DNA of 64,000 bases from Methylophilales bacterium LSUCC0135 (GTDB lineage: Bacteria; Pseudomonadota; Gammaproteobacteria; Burkholderiales; Methylophilaceae): NCBI GenBank assembly GCA_001704575.1, contig MCAW01000001.1:183876-247875 (forward strand), read 5' to 3'. The translations under genes were made by a program, and so were the position numbers. Position 1 is the first letter of the stretch, and every line of letters starts with the position of its first letter. Of this stretch, positions 55,245 to 64,000 are shown one piece after another. Under the pieces are notes generated by a model that was given only the letters and a program-made list of their open reading frames with translations, made no database searches and was not told the DNA's origin.

Positions 55245-55871
55245 ATGACCATGAATACTGAGTGGGATCCGAAGAATTTGGGCTTGATCCCGATGGTGGT
55301 CGAGCAAAGCGGCCGCGGTGAACGCTCTTATGACATTTACTCGCGTTTGCTCAAAGAGCGGGTGGTGTTTCTGGTCGGGCCGGTGAATGATATGACGGCC
55401 AATCTGGTTGTGGCACAGTTGCTGTTTCTTGAAGCGGAAAATCCGGACAAGGATATTTCCTTCTACATCAACTCACCGGGCGGTTCAGTGACTGCCGGTA
55501 TGGCCATCTACGATACCATGCAGTTCATCAAGCCTGATGTCAGCACGCTGTGTACCGGCCAGGCTGCCAGCATGGGTGCGTTGTTGTTGACAGCGGGCGC
55601 CAAGGGCAAGCGTTTTATTCTGCCCAACTCGCGCGTCATGATTCACCAGCCGCTCGGCGGCTTTCAGGGCCAGGCATCGGATATTGAGATTCACGCCAAG
55701 GAAATTCTTTACCTGCGTGAAAAGCTCAATCAGATCATGGCCCACCACACCGGCCAGCCGCTGGAAACCATCGCCAACGACACCGACCGCGATAACTTCA
55801 TGAGTGCTGAACAGGCAGTTGCCTATGGGCTTGTGGACAAGGTTATTGCCAGTCGCTCGGATGCCGCATAA
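55245..55871 (+). CDS. clpP: ATP-dependent Clp protease proteolytic subunit
   Basis: A 208-residue serine peptidase with catalytic S109 ([11 protein letters not shown]) and H134 ([10 protein letters not shown]), and an Asp in the [10 protein letters not shown] block. The ATG immediately follows the tig stop (TAAATG), indicating coupling. An ATG two codons later is also possible. Confidence 0.97.
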   Translation: MTMNTEWDPKNLGLIPMVVEQSGRGERSYDIYSRLLKERVVFLVGPVNDMTANLVVAQLLFLEAENPDKDISFYINSPGGSVTAGMAIYDTMQFIKPDVSTLCTGQAASMGALLLTAGAKGKRFILPNSRVMIHQPLGGFQGQASDIEIHAKEILYLREKLNQIMAHHTGQPLETIANDTDRDNFMSAEQAVAYGLVDKVIASRSDAA

Positions 55872-55902
55872 GATATAAACGTCAGACATTTTAGGAAGTT
55901 TT

Positions 55903-57171
55903 ATGGCCACCAAGGCAGAAGGTGAAAAACTGCTTTATTGCTCATTCTGTGGCAAAAGTCAGCATGAAGTCAGAAAGCTGATTGCAGGACCCTCGGTATT
56001 CATATGTGATGAATGCGTTGACTTGTGCAACGACATCATCCGCGAAGAAATTCAGGGCGAAGACGGCGCCAAGCAACGTGATACCAATCTTCCGTCTCCC
56101 AAAGAGATTTGCGAAATTCTTGATCAATACGTGATCGGTCAGACCTCGGCCAAGAAAAGCCTCGCGGTCGCCGTTTACAACCACTACAAGCGTCTTGGCC
56201 AGACTGCGCAGAAGGACGATGTCGAGATTGCCAAAAGCAACATCCTGCTGATCGGCCCTACAGGGTCAGGCAAGACTTTGCTGGCGCAAACGCTGGCGCG
56301 TGTCCTCGATGTGCCTTTTGTTATTGCGGACGCAACCACGCTTACAGAAGCAGGCTACGTCGGTGAAGATGTCGAAAATATCATGCAGAAGCTGTTGCAG
56401 AAGTGTGATTACGAAATCGAGAAGGCACAGCGCGGCATCGTTTACATCGATGAAATCGACAAGATCACGCGCAAGTCGGAAAACCCTTCCATTACGCGCG
56501 ATGTATCGGGCGAGGGCGTTCAGCAGGCCTTGCTCAAGCTGATTGAAGGCACCATTGCATCGGTGCCTCCGCAAGGCGGTCGCAAGCACCCCAACCAGGA
56601 GTTCGTGCAACTCGACACTACCAATATCCTGTTCATTTGTGGAGGCGCTTTCGATGGCCTGGATAAGCTCATACGCCAACGCTCGGAAAAGGGCGGGATC
56701 GGCTTCGGCGCCGAGGTGAAGAGCAAGGAAGATGCGCGTGCCATTGGCGAAGTGCTGCGCGATGTGGAACCGGAAGACCTGATCAAATTCGGCCTCATCC
56801 CTGAATTTGTCGGCCGTCTGCCTGCAGTGGCCACGCTGGAATCACTCGATGAGGCAGCGCTGATGACCATTCTGGTCGAGCCGAAGAACGCCTTGACCAA
56901 GCAATACAGTAAGCTGTTCAAGATGGAAGGCGTGGAACTGGAGTTTCGTGAGTCCGCCTTGTTGCTGATTGCGAAAAAGGCGCTCGAACGCAAAACCGGC
57001 GCTCGCGGTTTGCGCTCCATCATGGAGCATGCGCTACTCGATATCATGTTCGAACTGCCTTCCATGCCCAATCTTGTCAAGGTTGTGGTGGATGAGGGTG
57101 TCGTTCGCGGCGATAGCCCGCCGATCCTGATTTACTCTGATGAGCCAAAGGTGGCGGAATCCGCCAGCTGA
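55903..57171 (+). CDS. clpX: Clp protease ATP-binding subunit
   Basis: A 422-residue AAA+ unfoldase. An N-terminal zinc domain ([11 protein letters not shown]...CDECVDLC) is followed by Walker [16 protein letters not shown] (~residue 117), Walker [12 protein letters not shown] and the pore loop GYVGED. It partners ClpP, encoded 31 bases upstream. Confidence 0.97.
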   Translation: MATKAEGEKLLYCSFCGKSQHEVRKLIAGPSVFICDECVDLCNDIIREEIQGEDGAKQRDTNLPSPKEICEILDQYVIGQTSAKKSLAVAVYNHYKRLGQTAQKDDVEIAKSNILLIGPTGSGKTLLAQTLARVLDVPFVIADATTLTEAGYVGEDVENIMQKLLQKCDYEIEKAQRGIVYIDEIDKITRKSENPSITRDVSGEGVQQALLKLIEGTIASVPPQGGRKHPNQEFVQLDTTNILFICGGAFDGLDKLIRQRSEKGGIGFGAEVKSKEDARAIGEVLRDVEPEDLIKFGLIPEFVGRLPAVATLESLDEAALMTILVEPKNALTKQYSKLFKMEGVELEFRESALLLIAKKALERKTGARGLRSIMEHALLDIMFELPSMPNLVKVVVDEGVVRGDSPPILIYSDEPKVAESAS

Positions 57172-57238
57172 GGGTTGATGTTTTCGCGGCAGGCCTGAGC
57201 TGTGGCCTGCCCAAGCTTGCAATATCGGCTTGCATTGA

Positions 57239-57266
57239 CTTGAAACGTGAGCATCCGCCCCCAACT
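57239..57266 (+). promoter_or_regulatory. Heat-shock (sigma-32-type) promoter of lon
   Basis: CTTGAAA (57239-57245) and CCCCAACT (57259-57266), spaced by 13 bases, match the sigma-32 consensus CTTGAAA-N13-15-CCCCATnT with one deviation in the -10. The lon start codon is about 55 bases downstream, a usual leader length. Confidence 0.75.
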
Positions 57267-57320
57267 GCTTCTCATAATCACATGACGCACCGTTGTGTGT
57301 TCTACACTTAAGGTAACTAC

Positions 57321-59762
57321 ATGACTGAATCAAGCCTGCCGGTTTTTTCTCCTGAATCAGGGTTGACTCCACTGCTTCCCTTGCGTGATGTAGTGGTCTA
57401 CCCGCATCTCGTCATTCCGCTTTTTGTGGGACGCACCAAATCGGTAAAAGCGCTTGAAATCGCTTCCGAAGGGAACAAGCAGATTCTGCTGGTTGCGCAG
57501 AAATCTCCCAACAATGATGAGCCCGAGGCGGCTGACCTCTATGAGGTTGGTACTCTGGCAACCGTATTGCAGATGCTGAAGCTGCCGGACGGTACGGTCA
57601 AGGTGCTGGTAGAAGGCATACGCCGTGCACGCGTGACCGAGTTTGTCGAGACCGAAGAATGCTTTGCTGCGCGCGCCGAAAATATCGAGGACGGCAACGA
57701 TCCGGATAACGAATCGCAAGCACTGATGCGCACGGTTTTCACCCAGTTCGACCAATACGTAAAACTCAACAAAAAAATTCCGCCGGAGATTTTGACATCG
57801 CTGGCAACTATCGACGATGCCGGCAGACTGGCTGACACCATTACCGCGCATCTGACCCTGAAGCTGGAAGAAAAACAGAAGATTCTGGAGATGTTCAGCG
57901 TCGTGCAGCGGCTGGAGCATTTGCTCAATTTGCTGGAGGCCGAAATCGATATCCTGCAGGTCGAAAAGCGCATCCGTGGCCGCGTCAAGCGCCAGATGGA
58001 GAAGAGTCAGCGCGAGTATTACCTCAACGAGCAGGTCAAGGCGATCCAGAAGGAGCTCGGCGAGCAGGATGAGAATGCCGATATCGAGGAACTGGAAAAA
58101 CGCATCAAGGACGCACGAATGCCCAAGGAGGCGTTGGCCAAAGCCGGTTCCGAGATGAAGAAGCTCAAACTGATGTCACCGATGTCGGCAGAGGCTGCGG
58201 TTGTACGCAATTACATTGAGACACTGGTGAGCCTGCCGTGGAAGAAAAAGACCAAGATCAGCAAGGATCTTGCCGCTGCGGAACAGATTCTCGATGCCGA
58301 CCATTATGGTCTTGAAAAAGTGAAAGAGCGGATCATTGAGTATCTCGCCGTGCAACAGCGTGTCGATAAGCTCAAGGCGCCAATCCTGTGTCTGGTCGGC
58401 CCTCCCGGTGTCGGCAAGACATCGCTCGGCCAAAGCATTGCCAAGGCCGTGAACCGCAAGTTCGTGCGTATGGCGCTGGGCGGTGTGCGCGATGAGTCCG
58501 AGATTCGCGGGCATCGTCGTACTTATATCGGCTCCATGCCGGGCAAGGTCTTGCAAAGCATGACCAAGGTCGGCGTCAAGAATCCCCTGTTTCTGCTCGA
58601 TGAAGTGGACAAGATGGGGCAGGATTTCCGCGGCGATCCGTCTTCGGCATTGCTGGAAGTGCTCGACCCTGAGCAGAACCATACTTTCAACGATCATTAT
58701 GTCGAGGTCGAATACGATCTCTCGGATGTGATGTTTGTTGCCACTGCCAATTCGCTGAATATCCCGGAACCCTTGCTGGACCGCATGGAGATTATCCGGC
58801 TGGCAGGCTACACCGAAGATGAAAAGGTCAATATCGCGGTACGTTATCTGCTGCCCAAGCAGCTCAAGACGCATGGCCTCAAGGATACGGAAATCCACAT
58901 TTCCGAAGCCGCCATCCGCGATATCGTGCGCTATTACACCCGTGAAGCCGGTGTGCGTAGCCTGGACCGCGAGATTTCCAAGATCTGCCGCAAAGTGGTC
59001 AAAGAGATCATTACAGCCAAGGCCAAATCTGCATCCAAGGCTCCGCGCAAGATCAGCGTGACCCCGAAAACGCTGGAAAAATATCTGGGCGTGCAACGCT
59101 ACGATTTTGGACTGGCAGCTGCCGAGAATCAGGTGGGCCAGGTGACAGGTCTGGCCTGGACTTCCGTCGGCGGCGAACTGCTGACGATTGAGTCCGTTCT
59201 TCTGGCCGGCAAAGGCAAGGTGATCACGACCGGCAAGCTTGGTGACGTGATGCAGGAATCCATCCAGGCAGCATTGAGCGTTGTGCGCAGCCGCGCCAAA
59301 CGTCTTGGCATTCCGGAAGATTTTCACGAAAAGAATGATTTGCATATTCACTTTCCGGAAGGTGCAACACCCAAAGACGGCCCCAGCGCCGGCATCGGCA
59401 TATGCACGGCGCTGGTTTCGGTGCTGACCGGCATTCCGGTGAGGGCAGATGTGGCGATGACCGGCGAAATCACGCTGCGCGGTGAGGTATTGCCTATCGG
59501 CGGACTCAAGGAAAAGCTGCTGGCAGCGCACCGCGGCGGTATCAAAACCGTGTTGATCCCGCAGCAGAACGTCAAGGATCTGGTTGAGATTCCGGAGAAT
59601 ATCAAGAATCATCTCGACATTCACCCGGTCAAGTGGATAGACGAAGTGCTGGAATATGCGCTGGAGAGAATGCCTGTGCCGGGAGAAGCCGATGCAGCGA
59701 TTGCAGAGGTCAAGCCGGATGAGGGCAATGACGGCCAATCCGTCCCTGTAATCACTCATTAG
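57321..59762 (+). CDS. lon: ATP-dependent Lon protease
   Basis: An 813-residue protease with an N-terminal LON substrate domain ([20 protein letters not shown]), AAA+ domain (Walker [18 protein letters not shown]) and a C-terminal serine-lysine peptidase domain with S689 in KDGPSAGIG and the Lys in [13 protein letters not shown]. It degrades misfolded proteins. It carries its own heat-shock-like promoter. Confidence 0.97.
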   Translation: MTESSLPVFSPESGLTPLLPLRDVVVYPHLVIPLFVGRTKSVKALEIASEGNKQILLVAQKSPNNDEPEAADLYEVGTLATVLQMLKLPDGTVKVLVEGIRRARVTEFVETEECFAARAENIEDGNDPDNESQALMRTVFTQFDQYVKLNKKIPPEILTSLATIDDAGRLADTITAHLTLKLEEKQKILEMFSVVQRLEHLLNLLEAEIDILQVEKRIRGRVKRQMEKSQREYYLNEQVKAIQKELGEQDENADIEELEKRIKDARMPKEALAKAGSEMKKLKLMSPMSAEAAVVRNYIETLVSLPWKKKTKISKDLAAAEQILDADHYGLEKVKERIIEYLAVQQRVDKLKAPILCLVGPPGVGKTSLGQSIAKAVNRKFVRMALGGVRDESEIRGHRRTYIGSMPGKVLQSMTKVGVKNPLFLLDEVDKMGQDFRGDPSSALLEVLDPEQNHTFNDHYVEVEYDLSDVMFVATANSLNIPEPLLDRMEIIRLAGYTEDEKVNIAVRYLLPKQLKTHGLKDTEIHISEAAIRDIVRYYTREAGVRSLDREISKICRKVVKEIITAKAKSASKAPRKISVTPKTLEKYLGVQRYDFGLAAAENQVGQVTGLAWTSVGGELLTIESVLLAGKGKVITTGKLGDVMQESIQAALSVVRSRAKRLGIPEDFHEKNDLHIHFPEGATPKDGPSAGIGICTALVSVLTGIPVRADVAMTGEITLRGEVLPIGGLKEKLLAAHRGGIKTVLIPQQNVKDLVEIPENIKNHLDIHPVKWIDEVLEYALERMPVPGEADAAIAEVKPDEGNDGQSVPVITH

Positions 59763-59769
59763 AGAAGGC

Positions 59770-59799
59770 TTGACAGGCACGCAAACCGCTTGCTATAAA
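59770..59799 (+). promoter_or_regulatory. Strong sigma-70 promoter of hupB
   Basis: TTGACA (59770-59775), an 18-base spacer and TATAAA (59794-59799), with TGC in front of the -10. It lies 8 bases after the lon stop codon and ~50 bases before the hupB GTG start, giving hupB an independent strong promoter. Confidence 0.75.
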
Positions 59800-59850
59800 G
59801 CAATGCACAGGCTTGCCTGTTTCCACAACAATGTCGAAGGGGGATTACAC

Positions 59851-60123
59851 GTGAACAAATCTGAATTGATTGATCAAATCGCCAAAGCTGCCGGAATTTC
59901 CAAAGCTGCCGCAGGTCGTTCGCTGGATGCTACAACCGCTGCAGTCACTAAAGCATTGAAGAAGGGTGATCTCGTAACCTTGATTGGTTTTGGTACTTTC
60001 TATGTTGGCAAGCGCGCTGCCCGTAATGGCCGTAATCCTCGCACAGGCGCAACAATCAAGATCAAGGCAGCCAATTCTCCAAAATTCAGGGCTGGCAAAG
60101 CATTAAAAGATGCTGTAAACTAG
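59851..60123 (+). CDS. hupB: Histone-like DNA-binding protein HU-beta
   Basis: A 90-residue nucleoid protein with the HU arm signature [21 protein letters not shown]. Translation starts at GTG 59851 after an AAGGGGGA ribosome site; the open frame extends further upstream only through the promoter. Its place after lon is conserved in proteobacteria. Confidence 0.96.
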   Translation: MNKSELIDQIAKAAGISKAAAGRSLDATTAAVTKALKKGDLVTLIGFGTFYVGKRAARNGRNPRTGATIKIKAANSPKFRAGKALKDAVN

Positions 60124-60143
60124 CGTTCTTTGTTGGTCATGCA

Positions 60144-60219
60144 GGGTGCTTAGCTCAGTTGGTAGAGCGTCGCCCTTACAAGGCGAATGTCGGCGGTTCG
60201 ACCCCGTCAGCACCCACCA
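60144..60219 (+). tRNA. tRNA-Val (UAC anticodon)
   Basis: A 76-base cloverleaf with acceptor GGGTGCT / AGCACCC, D-loop AGCTCAGTTGGTAGAGC, anticodon arm CGCCC-TTACAAG-GGCG-type with anticodon TAC, GGTTCGACC T-arm and encoded CCA. Confidence 0.97.
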
Positions 60220-60303
60220 AAACCAACAGTGCTGCACTGTTTTAGTTATCCAAGAGTTGTTTATTTTAGAGCACGCTCCTGATAATGAAACATTGAAAAT
60301 TTA

Positions 60304-60380
60304 GGAGTGGTAGTTCAGTTGGTTAGAATACCGGCCTGTCACGCCGGGGGTCGCGGGTTCGAGCCCCGTCCACTCCGCCA
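60304..60380 (+). tRNA. tRNA-Asp (GUC anticodon)
   Basis: A 77-base cloverleaf with acceptor GGAGTGG / CCACTCC, anticodon arm CCGGC-CTGTCAC-GCCGG (anticodon GTC), GGGTTCGAGCC T-arm and encoded CCA. It lies 84 bases after tRNA-Val, and the two may share a transcript. Confidence 0.97.
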
Positions 60381-60388
60381 TTGATGAT

Positions 60389-60416
60389 AAAAGCGAGCTT
60401 CATGCTCGCTTTTTTC
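60389..60416 (+). terminator. Terminator after the tRNA pair
   Basis: AAAAGCGAGC and GCTCGCTTTT form a perfect 10-bp stem around TTCAT with a following T run. Confidence 0.88.
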
Positions 60417-60622
60417 TTTTCCGCATGTGCCTCTCCGGCATTGCTGCATACGACCGGTTTTACCACTCATCCTTGTTGAATCAATACGTTCCGCATAGAA
60501 CTCAAGCCGCTTTATCCTGTCATCGTACAACCGAGTATGCTATATTCTTGCGTTGCTCGCGTTCACTGCGATGCAAGTTTGTTGGTTCATTCAATTGAGT
60601 TGATAGAGAGAAAGTTCTTGTC

Positions 60623-62521
60623 ATGTTGGAAGCAATTCGCGAGCGCACAAAAGGTTGGTTGGCAAAAGTCATTCTTGGTCTGATCACGATTCCGTTTGCC
60701 TTGTTCGGTATCGATCAATATCTGCAGGGCGCAGGCTCCAATGTGCCGATTGCGAAAATAGATGGTGATGCCATTACCGTGCAGGAATACGGTGTTGCAC
60801 TGCAGAATCTGCGTAATCGCCTGCAGTCTGAAGGGCAGACGGATCTGACCATTCTTGATCGCCCCGAGCTCAGAAAATCCGTTCTGGACAAGCTGATCAA
60901 CGATAAGCTGTTGTTCGCTGAAGTCAAGCGCGCCAATTTCAATATCAGCGATGATCAGCTGAGCCGGTATATCACCAGCATGCCTGAATTCAGCCGAGAC
61001 GGTAAATTCTCCGAGGAAGTCTATTACCAGTTGCTGACGCAGAACCGCATGACCCTGAAGGATTTTGAAGAATCGATCAGGCAGGACCTCAAGGCCCAGC
61101 AGGCCAGGGAAGGATTTGCATCGCTCGCTTACATCCCCGACGGTCTGGTCGACCAGACGCTCAAGGTCGAATTGCAGGAGCGCGAAGTCAGTATTGCTGA
61201 AATCAAAACAGCGGATTTTCTCTCGCAGGTGACGGTAACGCCTGAACAGGTCAAGGAATACTATGAGAAGAACAAGGACAAATTCAAAACACCGGAACAA
61301 GTCGAGCTTGAGTTTGTGCTGATGTCGGCCAATACCTTGATCCCGGCCATGAAGGTCACGGATGAGGAAATCCAGAAGTTCTATAACGATAATGCCGATA
61401 AGTTTCAGGGGGATGAAGAGCGCAGAGCCAGCCACATCCTGATCGGCTTCGGCCTGACCCCGACACCGGCTGCCAAGGAAGAGGCGCGTCAGAAAGCCCA
61501 GCAGGTGCTTGATGAGGTGAGAAAGAACAGCGATCAGTTTGCCGAGCTGGCAAAGAAGTACTCGCAGGACCCCGGCTCAGCGCAAAATGGCGGTGATCTC
61601 GGCATGTTCGGCCGTGGCGTCATGGTCAAGGCTTTCGATGATGCGGTATTTTCCATGAAGCCTGGCGCGATCAGCGATCTGGTCGAGTCGGAGTTTGGCT
61701 ATCACATCATCAAGCTGACTGAAATTTCCGGTGAAGCACAAAGTCTGGCCAGTGTTGCTCCACAGATTCGTGGTGAGTTGCTTTATCAAAAGGCTCTGGC
61801 CAAATATACGGAAAATGCAGAGGATTTCAGCAATCTGGTTTACGAACAATCGACCAGTCTGGAGCCGGCGGCCAAGGCTTTTGACCTGCAGATTCAGAAA
61901 ACACCGCTGATGAGCAGGGAAGATGTCGCGCGCGTTTTCAAGAGCGAAAAGATGCGTGATCTGGTGTTTTCCGATGATGTGTTGAAGGATGGTCGCAATA
62001 CGGAAGCGCTGGAGGTTTCGCCGAATTCGCTGATGGCCGCTCGTGTGGTCAATCACAAGCCGTCAGCGCCGAGAGCCTTTGAAGAAGTGCAAGCAGGTGT
62101 CGAAGAATTCCTGCGATTGGAAGCCGCTGCAAAAATCGCGATTGAAAAGGGACAAGCCGCACTTGTCGACCTGCGTCAGGGCAAGGCAGTCGACTCTCTC
62201 GACTGGATTCCGCCTGTGGTGGTTGACCGCAAGAACGCACAAGGTTTGACTGAATTGACCATGAACAATGCTTTTAAGGTCAATGTCGACAAATTGCCTG
62301 CCTACACGGGCGTGGCAGATGCCAACAAGGGATTTCTGCTGATCAAGGTCAGTGCTGTGGGTGCCAGCAGGCTGGACGAAGAAGCTGAACGCCAGGCCGG
62401 AAAAATCGAACTGCAGGCGGCATTGGCTGCGGAATATGTAGACGCTTACCTGAAAGCGCTGCGTGACAGGAATAAAGTCACGATCAATCAGACCTTGCTG
62501 CAATCAGACGCCGCTAACTGA
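60623..62521 (+). CDS. ppiD: Periplasmic folding chaperone/PPIase PpiD (SurA-N family)
   Basis: A 632-residue inner-membrane-anchored periplasmic chaperone that assists outer-membrane protein folding. The N-terminal anchor is WLAKVILGLITIPFALFGID, followed by a SurA_N-like domain and one parvulin domain (RRASHILIGFG, ~residue 270; GSAQNGGDLGMFGRGVMV). The C-terminal domain is poorly conserved, as usual. Confidence 0.93.
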   Translation: MLEAIRERTKGWLAKVILGLITIPFALFGIDQYLQGAGSNVPIAKIDGDAITVQEYGVALQNLRNRLQSEGQTDLTILDRPELRKSVLDKLINDKLLFAEVKRANFNISDDQLSRYITSMPEFSRDGKFSEEVYYQLLTQNRMTLKDFEESIRQDLKAQQAREGFASLAYIPDGLVDQTLKVELQEREVSIAEIKTADFLSQVTVTPEQVKEYYEKNKDKFKTPEQVELEFVLMSANTLIPAMKVTDEEIQKFYNDNADKFQGDEERRASHILIGFGLTPTPAAKEEARQKAQQVLDEVRKNSDQFAELAKKYSQDPGSAQNGGDLGMFGRGVMVKAFDDAVFSMKPGAISDLVESEFGYHIIKLTEISGEAQSLASVAPQIRGELLYQKALAKYTENAEDFSNLVYEQSTSLEPAAKAFDLQIQKTPLMSREDVARVFKSEKMRDLVFSDDVLKDGRNTEALEVSPNSLMAARVVNHKPSAPRAFEEVQAGVEEFLRLEAAAKIAIEKGQAALVDLRQGKAVDSLDWIPPVVVDRKNAQGLTELTMNNAFKVNVDKLPAYTGVADANKGFLLIKVSAVGASRLDEEAERQAGKIELQAALAAEYVDAYLKALRDRNKVTINQTLLQSDAAN

Positions 62522-62536
62522 TTCAGGGGTCAGTAA

Positions 62537-62573
62537 ACACAAAAGGCAGCCATTGGCTGCCTTTTGTGTTTTT
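62537..62573. terminator. Terminator between ppiD and fabI
   Basis: ACACAAAAGGCAGCC and GGCTGCCTTTTGTGT pair perfectly around ATT and continue in T residues; A-rich on the other side, so it can serve the convergent fabI as well. Confidence 0.88.
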
Positions 62574-62614
62574 GATGACCCTTGTGAATGGCTGTAGATG
62601 TGAATGGCTTTAGA

Positions 62615-63400
62615 TCAATCCACTACAGCGGCAACGGTGGTATTCATGCCGCCATCGACATAGGTGATTTCGGCGGTGATGCCGGAAGCCAGATCACTGG
62701 AGAGAAATGCAGCGGTATTGCCGACTTCTTCTATGGTGACGTTACGGCGCAGCGGCGCATGTTTCTCATTGAAGCCGAGAATTTTGTCGAACCCCGAAAT
62801 GCCGGAAGCTGCCAGTGTCTTAATCGGGCCGGCAGAAACCGCGTTGACGCGAATGCCCTTGGGTCCGAGGCTTTGCGCCATGTAGCGGACGTTGGCTTCC
62901 AGACTGGCTTTTGCCAGCCCCATGACGTTGTAGTTTGGCAGGCTGCGCTCTGCACCGAGATAACTGATGGTCAACATGCTGGCGTTGCGGCCTTCCATCA
63001 TGGGCAGGGCGGCTTTTGCCAGTGCGGAGAAGCTGTAGGAACTGACATCGTGTGCGATTCTGAAATATTCGCGGGTAACGCTTTCCAGATAGTCACCGTC
63101 GAGTGCCACCTTGGGTACGAAGGCAACCGAGTGAATGAGGATGTCGAAACCGTCCCAGTGCTTGGCCAGCGCAGGGAAAAGCGCGTCGATTTGCGCGTCG
63201 TCGGAAACGTCGCAGGGCAGCACGATGCTGGAGCCGAATTCGGCGGCAAGTTTGGTGACGCGGTCCTCAAATTTTTCGGTTTGATAGGTGAAAGCAAGCT
63301 CTGCGCCTTCACGCTTCATTGCTTCGGCGATGCCGTAGGCAATGGAGCGGTTGCTGAGCAGGCCAACAATGAGTGCACGTTTCCCGGCTAGAAATCCCAT
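62615..63400 (-). CDS. fabI: Enoyl-[acyl-carrier-protein] reductase (NADH)
   Basis: Last reductive step of fatty-acid elongation. The 261-residue SDR protein begins [25 protein letters not shown], the FabI cofactor motif, and has the catalytic pair in [13 protein letters not shown] (Tyr-x6-Lys, ~residues 156-163). The start at 63400 has a GAGAAGGA ribosome site; a longer frame to 63457 lacks support. Confidence 0.95.
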   Translation of the reverse strand: MGFLAGKRALIVGLLSNRSIAYGIAEAMKREGAELAFTYQTEKFEDRVTKLAAEFGSSIVLPCDVSDDAQIDALFPALAKHWDGFDILIHSVAFVPKVALDGDYLESVTREYFRIAHDVSSYSFSALAKAALPMMEGRNASMLTISYLGAERSLPNYNVMGLAKASLEANVRYMAQSLGPKGIRVNAVSAGPIKTLAASGISGFDKILGFNEKHAPLRRNVTIEEVGNTAAFLSSDLASGITAEITYVDGGMNTTVAAVVD

Positions 63401-63469
63401 GAGACGATCCTTCTCTTGATTTGCTGATGATTGTTCTGAGTATCCGGCAGTGCCCAAGGGCAGTGCGCG

Positions 63470-64000
63470 TTATTTTGTGCTGCGGGGGTCGAGAGCGTCT
63501 CTCAGACCTTCGCCGAGGAGATTATACCCCAACACCGTGATCAGAATGGCGAGGCCGGGGAACAGTGACAGCCACCAGGCAAATTCGATGTATTCCTTGC
63601 CATCCGTAAGAATGTTGCCCCAGGAGGCCTGTGGCGCCTGCACGCCGAGCCCGAGGAAGCTGAGTCCGGATTCCACCAGAACGGCGCTGGCAACGCCGAG
63701 TACGGAGCTGACGATGATGGGTGTGAGGCTGTTAGGTAACAGATGCTTGAAGATCAGACGGCCGTCACGCGCGCCCAGGGTTTCCGATGCCATGACGAAC
63801 TCACGTCCGCGCAGGCTGAGAAATTCTGCACGTACCAGCCTGGTCACGCCCATCCATGATGTCAGACCGATGACGATCATGATGTTCCAGATCGAGGGTG
63901 TCAGAAAGGCAATCACCGCCAGAATCAGGAAAAAAGTCGGGATGGACAGCATCACATCAACCAGACGCATGATGATGACGTCGACCCAACCACGGTAGTA
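63470..64000 (-). CDS. Peptide/dipeptide ABC transporter permease (OppC/DppC family), 5' end outside window
   Basis: Inner-membrane permease; the frame is open to the window edge (the protein continues upstream of the first ATG at 63970). Visible are the BPD_transp_1 membrane segments and the EAA loop EFVMASETLGARDGRLIFKHLLPNSLTPI, then the C-terminal helix and LGYNLLGEGLRDALDPRS, the classic DppC ending. Substrate is unknown. Confidence 0.9.
   Translation of the reverse strand, partial: YYRGWVDVIIMRLVDVMLSIPTFFLILAVIAFLTPSIWNIMIVIGLTSWMGVTRLVRAEFLSLRGREFVMASETLGARDGRLIFKHLLPNSLTPIIVSSVLGVASAVLVESGLSFLGLGVQAPQASWGNILTDGKEYIEFAWWLSLFPGLAILITVLGYNLLGEGLRDALDPRSTK

Overview
The window comes from an obligate-type methylotrophic betaproteobacterium, most likely a member of Methylophilaceae. 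This is inferred from gene content: the tetrahydromethanopterin (H4MPT)/methylofuran formaldehyde-oxidation pathway, the two signature ribulose monophosphate (RuMP) enzymes hexulose-6-phosphate synthase and 6-phospho-3-hexuloisomerase, a transaldolase and a two-subunit NAD-linked formate dehydrogenase lie within about 25 kb. GC-rich codon use fits a Methylobacillus/Methylovorus-like member better than the AT-rich Methylotenera group, but the species cannot be fixed from the sequence.

Layout. 1-12.3 kb is housekeeping and efflux: purF (5' cut off), metZ, two small stress/membrane proteins, and a TetR-controlled tripartite RND drug pump with a clear inverted-repeat operator, then a secreted chorismate-lyase-like protein, an IMPACT/YigZ protein and the rhodanese TrhO. 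12.4-36.9 kb is the C1 island. On the minus strand, fhcBADC (formyltransferase/hydrolase complex) leads into fdhBA (formate dehydrogenase). On the plus strand follow beta-RFAP synthase, mtdB, an ATP-grasp gene, mch, a RimK-like ligase and a CitG-like gene; then tal, hps, phi and an unusual fae; then a HisA-like gene (minus) and a set resembling archaeal methanofuran biosynthesis genes (MfnD-, MfnF- and MfnE-like) interleaved with pabB and followed by a pterin carbinolamine dehydratase. Together these make formaldehyde either enter the RuMP cycle (hps, phi, tal) or be oxidised to formate on H4MPT (fae, mtdB, mch, fhc) and then to CO2 (fdh), and they supply parts of both C1 cofactors.

36.9-44.4 kb is accessory: a 58-bp tandem repeat, a DUF4160/DUF2442 pair, and a heavy-metal-type RND efflux operon split by two 183-bp direct repeats. 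44.7-53.6 kb is the most unusual part. It holds a compact type II secretion/type IV pilus-like operon (pseudopilin, F, E, and M/N/O-like assembly proteins) with no secretin; its last gene runs into a truncated relic of a small secreted protein. Divergently placed is a three-gene locus with an intact paralogue of that secreted protein, a CsgG/HfaB-family outer-membrane lipoprotein and an acidic repeat-containing exported protein. I read this locus as a curli/holdfast-like surface-fibre or anchor system. 53.9-64 kb is conserved protein quality control and housekeeping: tig-clpP-clpX-lon (lon with a heat-shock-like promoter), hupB, tRNA-Val, tRNA-Asp, ppiD, fabI and a partial peptide-ABC permease.
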